From Desarmillaria ectypa (Eukaryota; Basidiomycota; Agaricomycetes; Agaricales; Physalacriaceae), in the NCBI GenBank assembly GCA_030407005.1, contig JAUDYN010000004.1, forward strand, positions 1,612,001-1,676,000: DNA of 64,000 nt, in the 5' to 3' direction. Shown here one piece after another: positions 48,563 to 59,997 of this stretch. The position numbers were made by a program, and so were the translations under genes. The notes under the pieces are model-generated. The model saw only the letters and a program-made list of their open reading frames with translations. It searched no databases and was not told the DNA's origin. Numbering within the stretch: position 1 is the stretch's first letter; each line of letters starts with the position of its first letter.

Positions 48563-50180
48563 ATGTCTTTCAATCCATCGACCGTGTCAAATGCAGCGTC
48601 TATCAAAGCTGAAGACCTGGACACTTTGGGCATAGGTAACAAAATATCTGACGTGTCATGATTATCGGCTAATTGGCTACAAGCATACGTTCGTCTGACA
48701 TGGATGGATCTCACTAGTGCTAGATACCGCGTTATCCAGTGTCCTACTTCCTCAAGATGCTTCAGTCGCAGCTGTAGGCGACTGTGTCCTTAGTATGGTG
48801 AAGGGGGGCTTTACGGAAGGCTTTTCTTTGATGGGTAAATACCTATACGTGATTGACCCCATGACGCTCAGATTGTGTCCATACGAAGAAGGCATTACCA
48901 GCGTCCTGGGATGGTTCCAGGAGAAAGCTCCGCTTTTAGGTCCAGATGGAAATCTCACTCTTGAAGTTGAACTCTGTCCCAGGACGACCCTCCATCGTGT
49001 TGTCAAGTGCGTATAATCATTCCTAACGCCGCTTATGGTGACAGCTTTCAGACATGCGAGAGAGAAAGCGTGTGTAGAATATTGTGTGGGATTCTAAACT
49101 GAGTTTATTCTGTTGAAATCGACGAACCCAATCAATCCCGTCAGCTATCACGATTACAGTGCCTCCTATGGCTTATCGACGGGAAGCGTCGAATCGCGGG
49201 TCCTCCGTGAAATTTCCGACTCCTTAATCAAGGCTGGGATTGAGGTAACACTCTACCATCCTGAAGGCGCTCCCGGCCAGGTCAGTACCTTCTTTTTCTG
49301 GTGGAACTTCGTTCTGAAAAACATCAGTATGAGATCGTGACCAGTCCTTTACTTCCTTTAGAAGCCGTCGACGCGCTTATCCACACTCGAGAGACCATCA
49401 TCAACGTCGCCGTAAAACATGGACTGAAAGCCACGTTCGCCCTTTGTGTCTACATGAGTAGCCTGGGTAGTGCAGCACACACCCACATTTCCGTCCATTC
49501 GCTCAACGGGCTCCAAAAGCCGTTGACACCCTTTCCACCGTGGAGTCATCCTTCATGGTCGGGGTCCTCAAACACCTTCCTGCCATGATGGCTGTTACAC
49601 TCCCCACTCCAGCGTCGTACAAGCGCGTCATGAACGGAGTAGGTCACTTCACTGATATGGAGCGCTGCATCGTCACTTATACCTACCTATCAGGTCGCAT
49701 CTGGCGGCACTTTTGTCTGCTGGGGGACAGAAAATTGCGAAGCTGCTGTTAGATTGACCAACGCCAAATCCCCAGGCTCGCGTAACTGAGCTACGTTTCC
49801 TCGACGGTACTTGTAATCCACATCTAATGCTTGCTCTGATTTTGGCATCTGGAACGGCTGCTATCTTGAATCATGAAGAGCTGACGGTAAAGGATTGTCC
49901 TGGACCTCGGAACGCCGCGCAATTAAGTGTGATAGAGCGCGAAGCTCTTGGAATCACCGAACGGTTACCCTAGCCAGAGAAAACTTCGCGTCTTCAGCGA
50001 TCGTAGATAAAACATTCGGCCGAGAATTGAAGGTCAAGTACCTATCCGTCAACAAGGTACGCTCGGCCTTCGTTTTCCAAGTTCTCGCCGGAATAATTTT
50101 TTTCTAGTTGCTTGGAAATACGCCGGAGCAGGAATTGCCTGACTCGCATCGTAACAATCTATTGGCCACAGGGGAAAGCT
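48563..50180 (+). pseudogene. Broken FluG-type glutamine synthetase-like gene
   Basis: The family is the glutamine-synthetase-fold group that includes the C-terminal half of FluG and lengsin. Recognisable pieces in order: MSFNPSTVSNAASIKAEDLD and YVRLTWMDLTSARYRVI; GEGFSLMG-like KYLYVIDPMTLRLCPYEEG; TEFILLKSTNPI; QYEIVTSPLLPLEAVDALIH; ATFALCVYMSSLGSAAHTHI; SFMVGVLKHLPAMMAVTLPT; and HEELTVKDCPGPRNAAQLSV. Lesions are plain: TAA at 49095-49097 where the family has Glu before TEF; a frame change at about 49510-49530 between HISVHS and the ESSFMVGVL block; a two-base loss at about 49786; and a one-base loss at about 49970. Introns elsewhere still have good splice sites, so the decay is fairly recent. 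Sequencing error is the main alternative. Confidence 0.8.
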
Positions 50181-50593
50181 TTGGACGTTGGTCCGGCGTG
50201 CCCATATCAGCTATAAACACTGATGATCAATGGTACTCATTTGCAGCAGTCTAATTGAGATTCGGGTAGTATGTACGATTTCCATCTTTAGTCGCAGACA
50301 ATTTGCACTTCAAATCTACTGTGTCTTTCGATTATTGAAAAAACAAAGTGGATTCCCAAGGTCGTAAGGAGTCTTTACTCAAATAAATACATAAATGGGT
50401 AAGGGTATTTTGAATGACACGGACTAAAAATAGGTGAACTTGGAGACCGTGGGAGGAAGTTGTCTTTACGAGTGTCACATATGTTACCCAGCCACTGTAA
50501 CAACTGTACAGATACATCGGACTTTTCCGAGGCGTCGCGGTCGTAGAAGTTTGGTTCTGCTACACGAAATCGTTCCCGTCCGCCCCCCTCAAG
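50181..50593. promoter_or_regulatory. Upstream region of RPL3
   Basis: About 410 bases between the glutamine synthetase relic and RPL3, with a pyrimidine-rich part near 50560-50590 just before the ATG, as is common in highly expressed ribosomal protein genes. No gene seen. Confidence 0.4.
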
Positions 50594-52089
50594 ATGAGGT
50601 GAGTATTGCTAGTCCTCTGTTTTGTGTAGCGTTGCTGATTGTCTGCCCCAGTCACCGTAAGGTCAGTAGACCACCGCTCAAAATTCAGGATATTCATTGA
50701 AAGTACGAATTTTGCAGTATGAAGCTCCCCGCCACGGCTCTCTTGGTTTCCTCCCAAGAAAACGTGCCGCTCGTCATCGCGGTAAGGTCAAGTCTTTCCC
50801 CAAGGTTCGTGTGACAATGGTTGGCTTGAGTCTTTGAGTAGTAATTTTTGACTTGCCTTCAGGATGACCCCAAGAAGCCCGTTCACTTGACCGCCATTAT
50901 GGGATACAAGGCTGGTATGACCCATGTCGTCCGTGATCTTGACCGGCCTGGCTCCAGTATGCTCTTTAGCTCTTTTTTGGGTATGCATGTACTCAATGAA
51001 TATTTTCAGAGATGCACAAGAGGGAAGTCGTCGAAGCCGTCACTGTCATCGAGACACCACCAATGATTGCCGTTGGTGTCGTCGGCTACGTCGAAACACC
51101 TCGTGGCCTCCGTACCCTCACCACCGTCTGGTCGTCCCACCTTTCAGACGAAGTCAAACGTCGCTTCTACAAAAACTGGTACCGCTCAAAGAAGAAGGCC
51201 TTCACCCGGTACGCCAAGAAGCACGCTGAGGACAATGGCAAGTCCACAGCCCGCGAACTCGAGCGTATCCGCAAGTACTGCACTGTCGTTCGTGTCCTCG
51301 CACACACACAAATCAGGAAGACGGGTCTCAGCCAGAAGAAGGCCCACCTTATGGAGATCCAGGTCAATGGTGGCTCCATCTCTGACAAGGTCGACTTTGC
51401 CCATGGCTTGTTCGAGAAACCCATCGATGTTTCATCAGTTTTCGAGCAGGACGAGTGTATCGATGTCATTGCTGTGACGAAGGGTCACGGATTTGAGGGT
51501 GTCACTCACCGTTGGGGAACGAAGAAGCTGCCACGGAAGACGCACAAGGGTCTCCGAAAGGTGGCTTGTATTGGAGCATGGCATCCTTCCAAGGTCATGT
51601 TCTCGGTAGCTCGTGCTGGTCAAAGTGGGTACACGCCATTTCAGTTGGTGTGTTTGTTTCTGACCCGCTGTTTTCAGACGGTTACCATCACCGAACAGAG
51701 ATCAACAAGAAGATCTACCGCATTGGTTCTGGTGATGATGAAAAGAACGCCTCCACTGAGCACGATATCACCAAGAAGACCATCACACCCATGGGTGGCT
51801 TCCCTCACTACGGTATTGTGAAGAATGACTTTTTGGTGCTGAAGGGCTCAATTCCTGGAACGAAGAAGCGTGTGATCACTCTGCGCAAGTCGTTGATGGT
51901 GCACACTTCGCGTCGGGATTTGGAGAAGGTCCAACTCAAATTCATCGATACGTCCTCGAAATTCGGTGTAAGTTTTATTTCTCGTAATTCTATCCATCAT
52001 GTACTCACCTATTCTTTTTGAAGCACGGTTCATTCCAAACGTTCGAAGAAAAGGCTGCGTTCCTCGGAACACTCAAGGCCCGTGCATGA
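50594..52089 (+). CDS. RPL3: 60S ribosomal protein uL3
   Basis: uL3 is an essential large-subunit protein close to the peptidyl transferase centre. The first exon is only five bases (ATGAG); splicing gives [20 protein letters not shown] then [20 protein letters not shown]. The family signature follows: [20 protein letters not shown], and later [24 protein letters not shown] sequence (here [20 protein letters not shown]) and [20 protein letters not shown]. The modified-His region ([18 protein letters not shown]) is intact. It ends [20 protein letters not shown]. Six introns are present. The two-codon first exon split (ATG AG|T) is typical of fungal RPL3 genes. Complete, about 388 residues. Confidence 0.96.
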
Positions 52090-52445
52090 TTGTAGTTTGT
52101 TATACGTTAGGATATGCCATTACACCATTATATATGCCATGCGCTATGATAAACTGCAAGTTGTTGTGGAAGAACTTGAATTTTATGAAGTGATTGCATC
52201 GACGTCATTGGTTGGCCCGAGCCAGGATTAGGCCGTGTGACAAACATGAGCAAATTTTAAAATTGTTAGGACTCAACTACGCGTCGCTGGAGAAGACGAA
52301 ATCAAGGCTCGCCCGAGGGCAGTCCCAGTCCCAGTTACGCCGTCCTTAGAGTGCAAGTCTCGGTTCGTTTCCTTGTTTTTGAAACGCGTCGTTCACTGTC
52401 TGACGGAAAAGTACAGGATGACTGCATTTCTTCGTGACTTTATAT
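52090..52445. other. Interval between RPL3 and PPR gene
   Basis: About 355 bases; should hold the RPL3 3' end and PPR promoter. No gene seen. Confidence 0.4.
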
Positions 52446-54314
52446 ATGCTGAGAGCGTCTTCGCTGAGCTCTACACTACCATCATCCCGTCGAGCTCTTC
52501 GAAGATGTTGCCTTGGTTGTATCCCCCTTGTGTTCGGTTCCATTCAGGCTCGCTCCATCGTACGACCAGCCGACCGCATTATCGAAATCATCGTAGACGC
52601 GCAGGAGCGCAAAGAGGTCTCACGGAAATATGCAAGTCAGGCTCAGTTGGCTCAGTCCAAGAATCCTGGGGAGTATGTGAGTCGCTTCGTCACGGAGGAC
52701 ATCAAAGGCGAATACGTGGCACAGCTCGAACGGCTTATCCGGGATCCTCCTTCATATCCTGCGCCACCATATCGTCGGCTTCCCCTGAAGCCTCTACAGT
52801 GGCGAAACGGGAAGAAGGTTATGCCGTACCTCAAGTACAAGCGCCCACAAAATCCTTCCGAAGAAGACGCAGAGGGAGTAGGACAAGATTCACTGGGCAT
52901 CACTCCTCCCAATCCCGACATGCCGTACTACTATCACCTCCATGTTTTGGCATCTACCCAGTCAGAGACAGAGGCATGGGCGTCCTACACCCAGCTCTTG
53001 AAGCTTCCCACTCCCGAGAGCTTCCCGGCAGATGTCCCAATCGCGCTTCCGAACCTCCATCGACTTTGTCGCCTGCTGTCTCGCAGCAAACCAAAAAATC
53101 GGACAGTCTTCTTACGACTACTCTCTGTTATGTACCTGATATATCGGTCCAGTGGACGACTCCAAGTCTTTCATTGGAATGCACTCATAGATTGCGCAGG
53201 AAAGGGATTACGGAAGCCGAGGATGGAGGATTTCAAGTTGGCTCTCGACGTTTTCACGGACATGATCACTGGAAAGCCCCCGGGCGCAACGTACTCCCCT
53301 AGCGAGTACCGTGCCATGTCGGGTTTGGGTCAGCCTATCCAGCCCGATATCGTCACATATACCACCCTTCTTAATATCGCTGCGAAGACCTTGCAAGGTC
53401 ATGCCCTGCGCCAAGCAACCTCGCTCTTACGATCGTCCGGGCTTTCTCCAAATCGAATAACCCATCTCTGCCTAATGGCATACTATACTTCCACCAGGGA
53501 TCTAAATGGCGTTCGAAGTACCCTAGTTCAGATGCATTCCAGAGGGCTTGAACTTGGCATAGACGGTGCTAATTCTTGTATCTGGGCTTTTGCTCACAGG
53601 CGTCTGGATATTGTCAGGGATATCTATCGCGTTCTCCGACACTCGATATTTCCTGAGCCGAATGCCGAGGAGATTGCATCTTTGAAACAAAAGCTGCAGG
53701 AGGAGGAAACGATAATCATACCTGAGGGAATGCGGCCGAACGAGATAACATTCACGTCGATGATTCAGTGCATGTCTTATAATGGCGATCTCGATGCCGC
53801 CTTAGATGCTTTCTATGACATGATGACCACGGATAATGTCGAAGTTGGTGCGGCTCTTCAGCTCGATGCTGATGGGATATTGAAATCGGTGCCGTACAAT
53901 GCCACACATGCTATTTACCGTGCCCTCTTCCTCGGTTTCGCGCGACATGGAGATCACATGCTAGATGGATTAGCATCTCAATTGCAACAAAAAAGACCAT
54001 GGTCCCTCGATGCGCTGCAGTCGATATACGACACCTTCATCATTATGCCCGGTGATGATATCCCTACCAAGACTACCATCTACTGGCTTATGGTCGCCTT
54101 TAACAAGGTTTCGGGTCAAGACTTAGTTTGTATGCGACAAGTGTGGACCGAGTTGGTGGAAAGGTTTCACGGGCCGTGGGGAGGACCGGACAATCGATTG
54201 CAGCGACTGCATCGTTCTCTGGCACTGACGGATGAAGAAGCGAAGAGATACCTTCAGGAGTTGGATTACTATAGCGATAACAGCGGGGGTTGGCGAGAAA
54301 GCGACTGGCTATAG
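52446..54314 (+). CDS. Mitochondrial pentatricopeptide repeat (PPR) protein
   Basis: A single exon encodes 622 residues. The start MLRASSLSSTLPSSRRALRR is Arg/Ser-rich, a likely matrix targeting peptide. PPR-type helical pairs appear with the usual wording: FHWNALIDCAGKGLRKPRME then DFKLALDVFTDMITG; PDIVTYTTLLNIAAKTLQGH; SPNRITHLCLMAYYTSTRDL followed by NGVRSTLVQM; RPNEITFTSMIQCMSYNGDL then DAALDAFYDMM. Such proteins bind organelle RNA and act in its processing, stability or translation; the target here is unknown. A TTG/GTG-started extension of four codons upstream is in frame but unlikely. Being intronless is unusual in this intron-rich window. Confidence 0.85.
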   Translation: MLRASSLSSTLPSSRRALRRCCLGCIPLVFGSIQARSIVRPADRIIEIIVDAQERKEVSRKYASQAQLAQSKNPGEYVSRFVTEDIKGEYVAQLERLIRDPPSYPAPPYRRLPLKPLQWRNGKKVMPYLKYKRPQNPSEEDAEGVGQDSLGITPPNPDMPYYYHLHVLASTQSETEAWASYTQLLKLPTPESFPADVPIALPNLHRLCRLLSRSKPKNRTVFLRLLSVMYLIYRSSGRLQVFHWNALIDCAGKGLRKPRMEDFKLALDVFTDMITGKPPGATYSPSEYRAMSGLGQPIQPDIVTYTTLLNIAAKTLQGHALRQATSLLRSSGLSPNRITHLCLMAYYTSTRDLNGVRSTLVQMHSRGLELGIDGANSCIWAFAHRRLDIVRDIYRVLRHSIFPEPNAEEIASLKQKLQEEETIIIPEGMRPNEITFTSMIQCMSYNGDLDAALDAFYDMMTTDNVEVGAALQLDADGILKSVPYNATHAIYRALFLGFARHGDHMLDGLASQLQQKRPWSLDALQSIYDTFIIMPGDDIPTKTTIYWLMVAFNKVSGQDLVCMRQVWTELVERFHGPWGGPDNRLQRLHRSLALTDEEAKRYLQELDYYSDNSGGWRESDWL

Positions 54315-54356
54315 TACAGTTAATGTGTTCTAATCAAAAGATAGTGTTTGAAACAG

Positions 54357-55190
<834 letters not shown>

Positions 55191-55637
55191 GGATGGTCAG
55201 TGTCACTTGTCGAGGCTGTAGAGCGGTGGTTTGATTATTACATGTTTTGATGGTTGATCTCGATCACTCATATTTCAGGGTGAGCCTACTGTACTGTTGT
55301 ATTCCAGAGGAATTCCCTGACCATAGGCATGGGCATGTATGTACGTACTTATGTAGCAGTGTAAGGATATAATGTATAATAACTCAAAAGCTCTGAAAAA
55401 TAAGAGAGCGGGTAGCAATACCAGGGAAATGGGAGCGAGATGAATGATCATGATATGTACTGGATGAGATGGTAGGAAAACGTGGCACATGTGGCGATAA
55501 GGAAAGCGGAGAGATAATGCAAAGACGGTGGGTTTGCTGATGGAAATGCAAGGTCATCAAGAGGAAAAGAAAAGAAAAATCATAGAGCAACGAACGACGA
55601 TGGATGGATATACAGTGAGACGGCCTGCGCCAGCATA
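55191..55637. other. Interval between AMMECR1 and Rab genes
   Basis: About 450 bases: AMMECR1 promoter plus Rab 3' end. Short minus-strand open frames are low-complexity and not supported. Confidence 0.4.
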
Positions 55638-57042
55638 CTAACAACAGCTCCAGCTCCCTGTAGCTTGTTCAGCTTTCTCACGAGCTTCCTCCTCTTCAGC
55701 TTGAGCGCTCCAAGTCGGCGTCGCCGTCGATGACAGGAAGACGCTGTCCCGCCTCTTAAGTTGATTCTCTTCTTCTATTCGATCCTTCATTCGGATGATA
55801 GCAGCGATCAAATGGTCGAAGAGGCTTTGTATGCCTGTTGACAGCGACAATGTGCAGTCAGAACTCTGCGGAAATTACTAGAACCCGAAGACAGCTTACC
55901 GAGATTGTCTTTCGCAGAAACTTCGAAGAGCTCCATGCCCTTGCTCAACCCCCATTCTTCTTCCTCTTCCTCTGCAGCGCCTTCATCATCCTCCTCAATG
56001 CTGTTGCTGTTGCTAGAATCAGTTACCTCATTCCAGCCCCCGGCGGCGAACCCAAAGTGAGAACCAAAACGGGAAGGTTGCGGTCGAGTGGCGGTTGCGT
56101 TTGCTGCGGAGCGGGCGACTGATAAGGGCGGCCCAGATGTTCTTGAACTGGTAGTTCTAGTACGATGTAGGCTTGAAGAACGAGCTGAAGTCAGGTCGAG
56201 ATACGCCGGCGTTTCGGGCGCTGTTTGAGTAACAGGTGTTGCTGGAGGTGAGCGTATTCCTGGAAATGATGTAAATCGGGGCCGAATATAGGATAAAGTT
56301 GACGGCTGAGGAGGCGGAGGAAGCAGAGGCGGCGGTCGGGGTGGCGGAAACCAGTTGTGCAAAGACAGACGTGCAAAGTCCGAGGTAACCTGCCGGTGGC
56401 GATGTAAATCCGCCTTAGAACCAACGATATATATTATCAGCTCCGGCGAACAGTTCTTCTTCAGCTCTGCGCAGATTTCACTCAATTAGCGGGAGAGAAG
56501 AGGCACGAAAAAAAGATAGCGCGCCTTCTAGCCAACCCCGGATGTCATTGAAAGTTGAAGCATTGGTTATGTCGTACAAGAGAAGGGCCGCGTTGGCACC
56601 TAGATGAGCAGTCAGTAACAGAATTGGCCAGACAGTAGCATATATGGACCTCGATAATACATGGGTGCCTAGCAGAGGTACGAATGCTATTAGTAACCGA
56701 CGTCGTCGCGTCCAGCGTTATTGACACACCATGCTGCGAAATCTCTCTTGCCCCGCTGTATCCCACAGCTGCAGACGCACCTTCAGCCCGTTTACATGCA
56801 CCTTTTTCGTTACAAAGAATGCACCACTCGTGGAAGTCGTGTTCTTGGGATCAAACTTGTTTTGGGTATATCGTTGGAGCAGACTGGTTTTACCGACTCC
56901 TGTGGCAATATCAGAAAGGAAAGGATACACGCAAGGGCACGGAAAACGCACCAGAGTTTCCCATGATGACAATTTTGCTGTCAATGCCCTGTTCATACCT
57001 TGATCTCGAGTAGGGGTCCCTGCGAGGATATTGTTCCATCAT
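55638..57042 (-). CDS. Rab-family small GTPase with a large G4-G5 insertion
   Basis: Rab GTPases direct vesicle traffic. The start [20 protein letters not shown] leads to [20 protein letters not shown] (P-loop GNSGVGKTS), the switch I region [20 protein letters not shown], the G3 motif [12 protein letters not shown] and [18 protein letters not shown]. The G4 motif reads GSKADLH rather than NKxD. About 160 residues then separate it from the G5 motif FEVSAKDN, where an ordinary Rab has about 30. The insertion is continuous in one frame: Pro-rich ([15 protein letters not shown]), then Ser/Thr-rich, then acidic ([14 protein letters not shown]). The C-terminus GSWSCC carries the two Cys for geranylgeranylation. 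Five short introns, one inside the P-loop codons. Subfamily uncertain; switch wording is nearest Rab5/21/22-type proteins. Confidence 0.85.
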
Positions 57043-57411
57043 TGGCCCAAGACCCTATCCTCTGGGCAGCGTCAGAGCCCTAGAGCAATGCAGGTGAAAT
57101 GGTGCTGAAAAAGTGGGATAGAAGATGGGCCCAGCGGCCGCAAGGGCAGAGGGATAAAAGGAAGGACGAGACGAAGACGAAGCTGGAGAAGAAAATGGAA
57201 ATCTCAGTTGCTCGCCCCTGAACAGCTATGCCAACCACCCACGTGCTACCTAATCCGTATCTCTTAGCCTTGAATCTGCGGATCTTGGTACTAGCGCTAA
57301 AGCATTTCCAGCATTTCGGATATCCTTATATACTCTTCTACGGTGCCGCGAAAAGCATAATGTATTTTCATGTCATAGTGTCAATAACAGCATGCCATAT
57401 TGCGCAATCAA
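57043..57411. other. Interval between Rab and RPS7
   Basis: About 370 bases holding the Rab promoter and RPS7 3' end. No gene seen. Confidence 0.4.
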
Positions 57412-58131
57412 CTACTCCTGCGCCACTACAGGGAATTCAAAGACAACATCCTTGCCAGTCAAGCGACGGTACACCGATGAGAACGAGTCAAGCTTGTATT
57501 CCAAGACATTGGCATCCTTGGAGTCAAGGAAGCTAATCCGACATCAGGACATGAGCTAACTGTTCGGACACAATAAGAACGGAACAAAAACATACACTTT
57601 CAAAAGTTTTGAGCCGTCCACCGCAACACGGGTCCGCTTGCCCACAATCTCCGTGGGGAAGACCAGGTCCTCGAGTATCCTTTCGTGGACGTTGGTCAAA
57701 GTGCGGCTGCGGGGGCGCTTTTGTTTGACACGAGACGTGCGAGTGGGCTTGCGCAACATTCGGCGCTGAGCGACGAATACAACATGACGGTCAGAAAATT
57801 TCTTCTCCAACTCCCGGGTGAGCCTGCATGAAACACGTCTGAGCAACCAGGAAGACTGGAAACGTCTGGATCTTCGCACCTCGGCTGCACCTTGTGGAAC
57901 GCCTTCAACTGGGGCACAGGAACGAAGATAACGATGGCCTTCTTGCCTCCCCTAACATCGACTTCACGGGCGGCGGAGATTTGAAGAGGCCTCAATTCAG
58001 CCTTCAGCTCCGGGACGTTGTTTTCGAGGTCAAGAAGAGCCTGAGCGACACTGGTTTCCGTTTCATCGGGAGGTGTGCTGGGCGCATTGGCGGTACGGAG
58101 GATTTTGGTGGTGACGGACATCTTGAAGGGC
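57412..58131 (-). CDS. RPS7: 40S ribosomal protein eS7
   Basis: eS7 is a small-subunit protein needed for 18S rRNA maturation. The start [20 protein letters not shown] follows immediately after a likely short leader. Family blocks: [40 protein letters not shown] then [50 protein letters not shown] then [20 protein letters not shown], and [20 protein letters not shown]. It ends [18 protein letters not shown]. Two introns, at about 57530-57594 and 57823-57879, restore the frame. Complete, about 196 residues. An in-frame upstream ATG at 58164 would add a non-conserved extension and is less likely. Confidence 0.95.
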
Positions 58132-58716
58132 CCTAAAAATTTTTGTCCTTGGTCAACATCCATTCGAAAACCACGCCATCCAGCCAATTGCAACTACTCA
58201 TTCAGCATTTAACCACGCAAAATCGTGGATGCAACTTCTATGACCTCTTTCACAGCATAAGATAGGTAGAATGTACTCACCGAGCCTGACGACGACGAAA
58301 GATGAACTGGAGGACGAGTGAACAGCGACATGGCACGGCCACACTTTCGGCAATCTCCGGAAGCTCGGCCAGTGGTTTCCATTTAGGTGTCACTATCCCG
58401 AACTTTGGCCATTGAAGGCTGAAATGAAAGAGCAAATGACCTCCCTGTGGCTCATCGATAACGGTCAGCATCCTTGTAGAGCGCGGACGCCGTGGGATTT
58501 TTCTCGAGCTTAGTGCAATCGCTAGGTATAGTGGCGTCAATGAGGACCACTACGATTGTGGTAAAGTTCTCCGAGGTGGGTTATCCTTGAACCTTCCTTT
58601 CCTGCACCCGTTATCTTGAACCTCCAGATTCACTTTTTTTTGTGCCGCAAGCAATGCGGGTCCTCTTGGTTGCCGAGAATCTCTTCATTTCAGAGATATC
58701 GGACAGAGCACGCAAT
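58132..58716. other. Interval between RPS7 and CNS1
   Basis: About 585 bases: RPS7 promoter and CNS1 3' end. A minus-strand frame at 58277-58540 has no family signature and overlaps the probable RPS7 leader, so I do not call it. Confidence 0.4.
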
Positions 58717-59955
58717 CTATCTGCTCTTCTTATATTCGTCTACCCAGTGTTTTTCAACATCACCCTTCGGCAGTAAAACGAATGTCAAACATCCATCCTT
58801 CAGCTCCAATCCATCTATCGGTTCGCCTTCCTTTGCCTTTGCGGCCCTGCAAACATCTTCCAACGACATCTTTTTCCCGACCTTGAGTAACCGCTTCCGC
58901 CTTGTCATTGCGTAGATCACTATCTGTCCATCCACATACTCTCCTTTTGTGTCCCATTCTGGAGAGGCCGCTTGGGGCGGAAACATAGCCTTCAGATGCT
59001 CGGCAAATGGCGTATCCTCAACAAATTCAGGTATGACATCTGAGGTTGCATACTGGGGATAGAGGAAAAAGACAGGGATAACAAGCGTCCTCCCTGTTGG
59101 GTCTTCTGGGTCAAAGTGCGGCGCATACGGATTTTGTGAATTGTCGGCCTTAGGCACCACCACAATATTCCGTTCCTTGAAACGGAAAAGCCGGTTTCAG
59201 ATACGCGCCACTTTTTTGTACGAGGCTACTCACTTTGAATGCGGAGTTAATCTTGCGTCGATGTTCCTGTTCCTTTCGCAATCTCTCCTGGCGCTCTTTC
59301 TCCTTCTCCTCCTTCTCCGTTTTGATCTTGGTCGCTCGTTCCAGAACTCCGCGAACACCTTTGTTATCTGGATCATAGTCAAGACACCGCAGGCAGCTGT
59401 CTATTGCCTCGTCTACGCGATGCAGAGATACCAGGGCCATCGCCGAACGATAGTATGCCTTGGATGACTTGGCGTTAAGGGTAAGAGCTTTGGAGCAGTC
59501 TTTGAGCACGGAACCGTAGTTCTCTGTTTTTGTCTAGTTGATGGGGGTAAAAGAAAGTCTTGGTACCCACGAAGTTCTAAATTACAAGCCGCACGATTGC
59601 AAAGTAATGCTTCCTGAAGCACAGCGTCTGTCGGCTTTGCATCGACCCCTTGACTATAAAATCTGAGTGCTTCGCGATATCGTTTGCCCTTAAAGTAATC
59701 GTTTCCTTGTTCCTTAAAGTTTTGTGCTTGCTCTGCATGGGCGTGAGTACGTGAAGATGGAGGATGGACGGAGGATTCCTACCCACCATCCGGGGTTCCG
59801 TCGTAAGCTAGCTCCTGAAGTGCCGCGATCGCTACATCGTCCGTGTCTTCAGGTAAACTTTTCATAAAAAGCGGAACAGAATCCAGATCCGCCAGCTTTT
59901 CTTCGACATTTCTGTACAGAGGTTGGGGTCCAGCGATTTCCATAATTTGTGTCAT
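58717..59955 (-). CDS. CNS1: TPR co-chaperone CNS1 (TTC4 homologue)
   Basis: Cns1/TTC4 is an essential Hsp90/Hsp70 co-chaperone that in yeast supports eEF2 folding. The protein starts MTQIMEIAGPQPLYRNVEEK with an alternative ATG four codons on. The N-terminal arm is followed by three TPR units: AQNFKEQGNDYFKGKRYREA then LRFYSQGVDA; LQEALLCNRAACNLELRNYG then SVLKDCSKALTL; and SSKAYYRSAMALVSLHRVDE then AIDSCLRCLDYDP. Lys and Asn residues expected to clamp the EEVD tail of the chaperone are present (FKEQGN, LCNRAACN, KAYYRSA). A charged linker (KEEKEKERQERLRKEQEHRR) leads to the C-terminal wheel domain, ending WVDEYKKSR. Three short introns are present. Divergent from the next gene, whose ATG is only about 42 bases away. 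Confidence 0.92.
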
Positions 59956-59997
59956 GGAAGGCGAAAGAAAAACATATCCGTATCGATACAAATCAGT

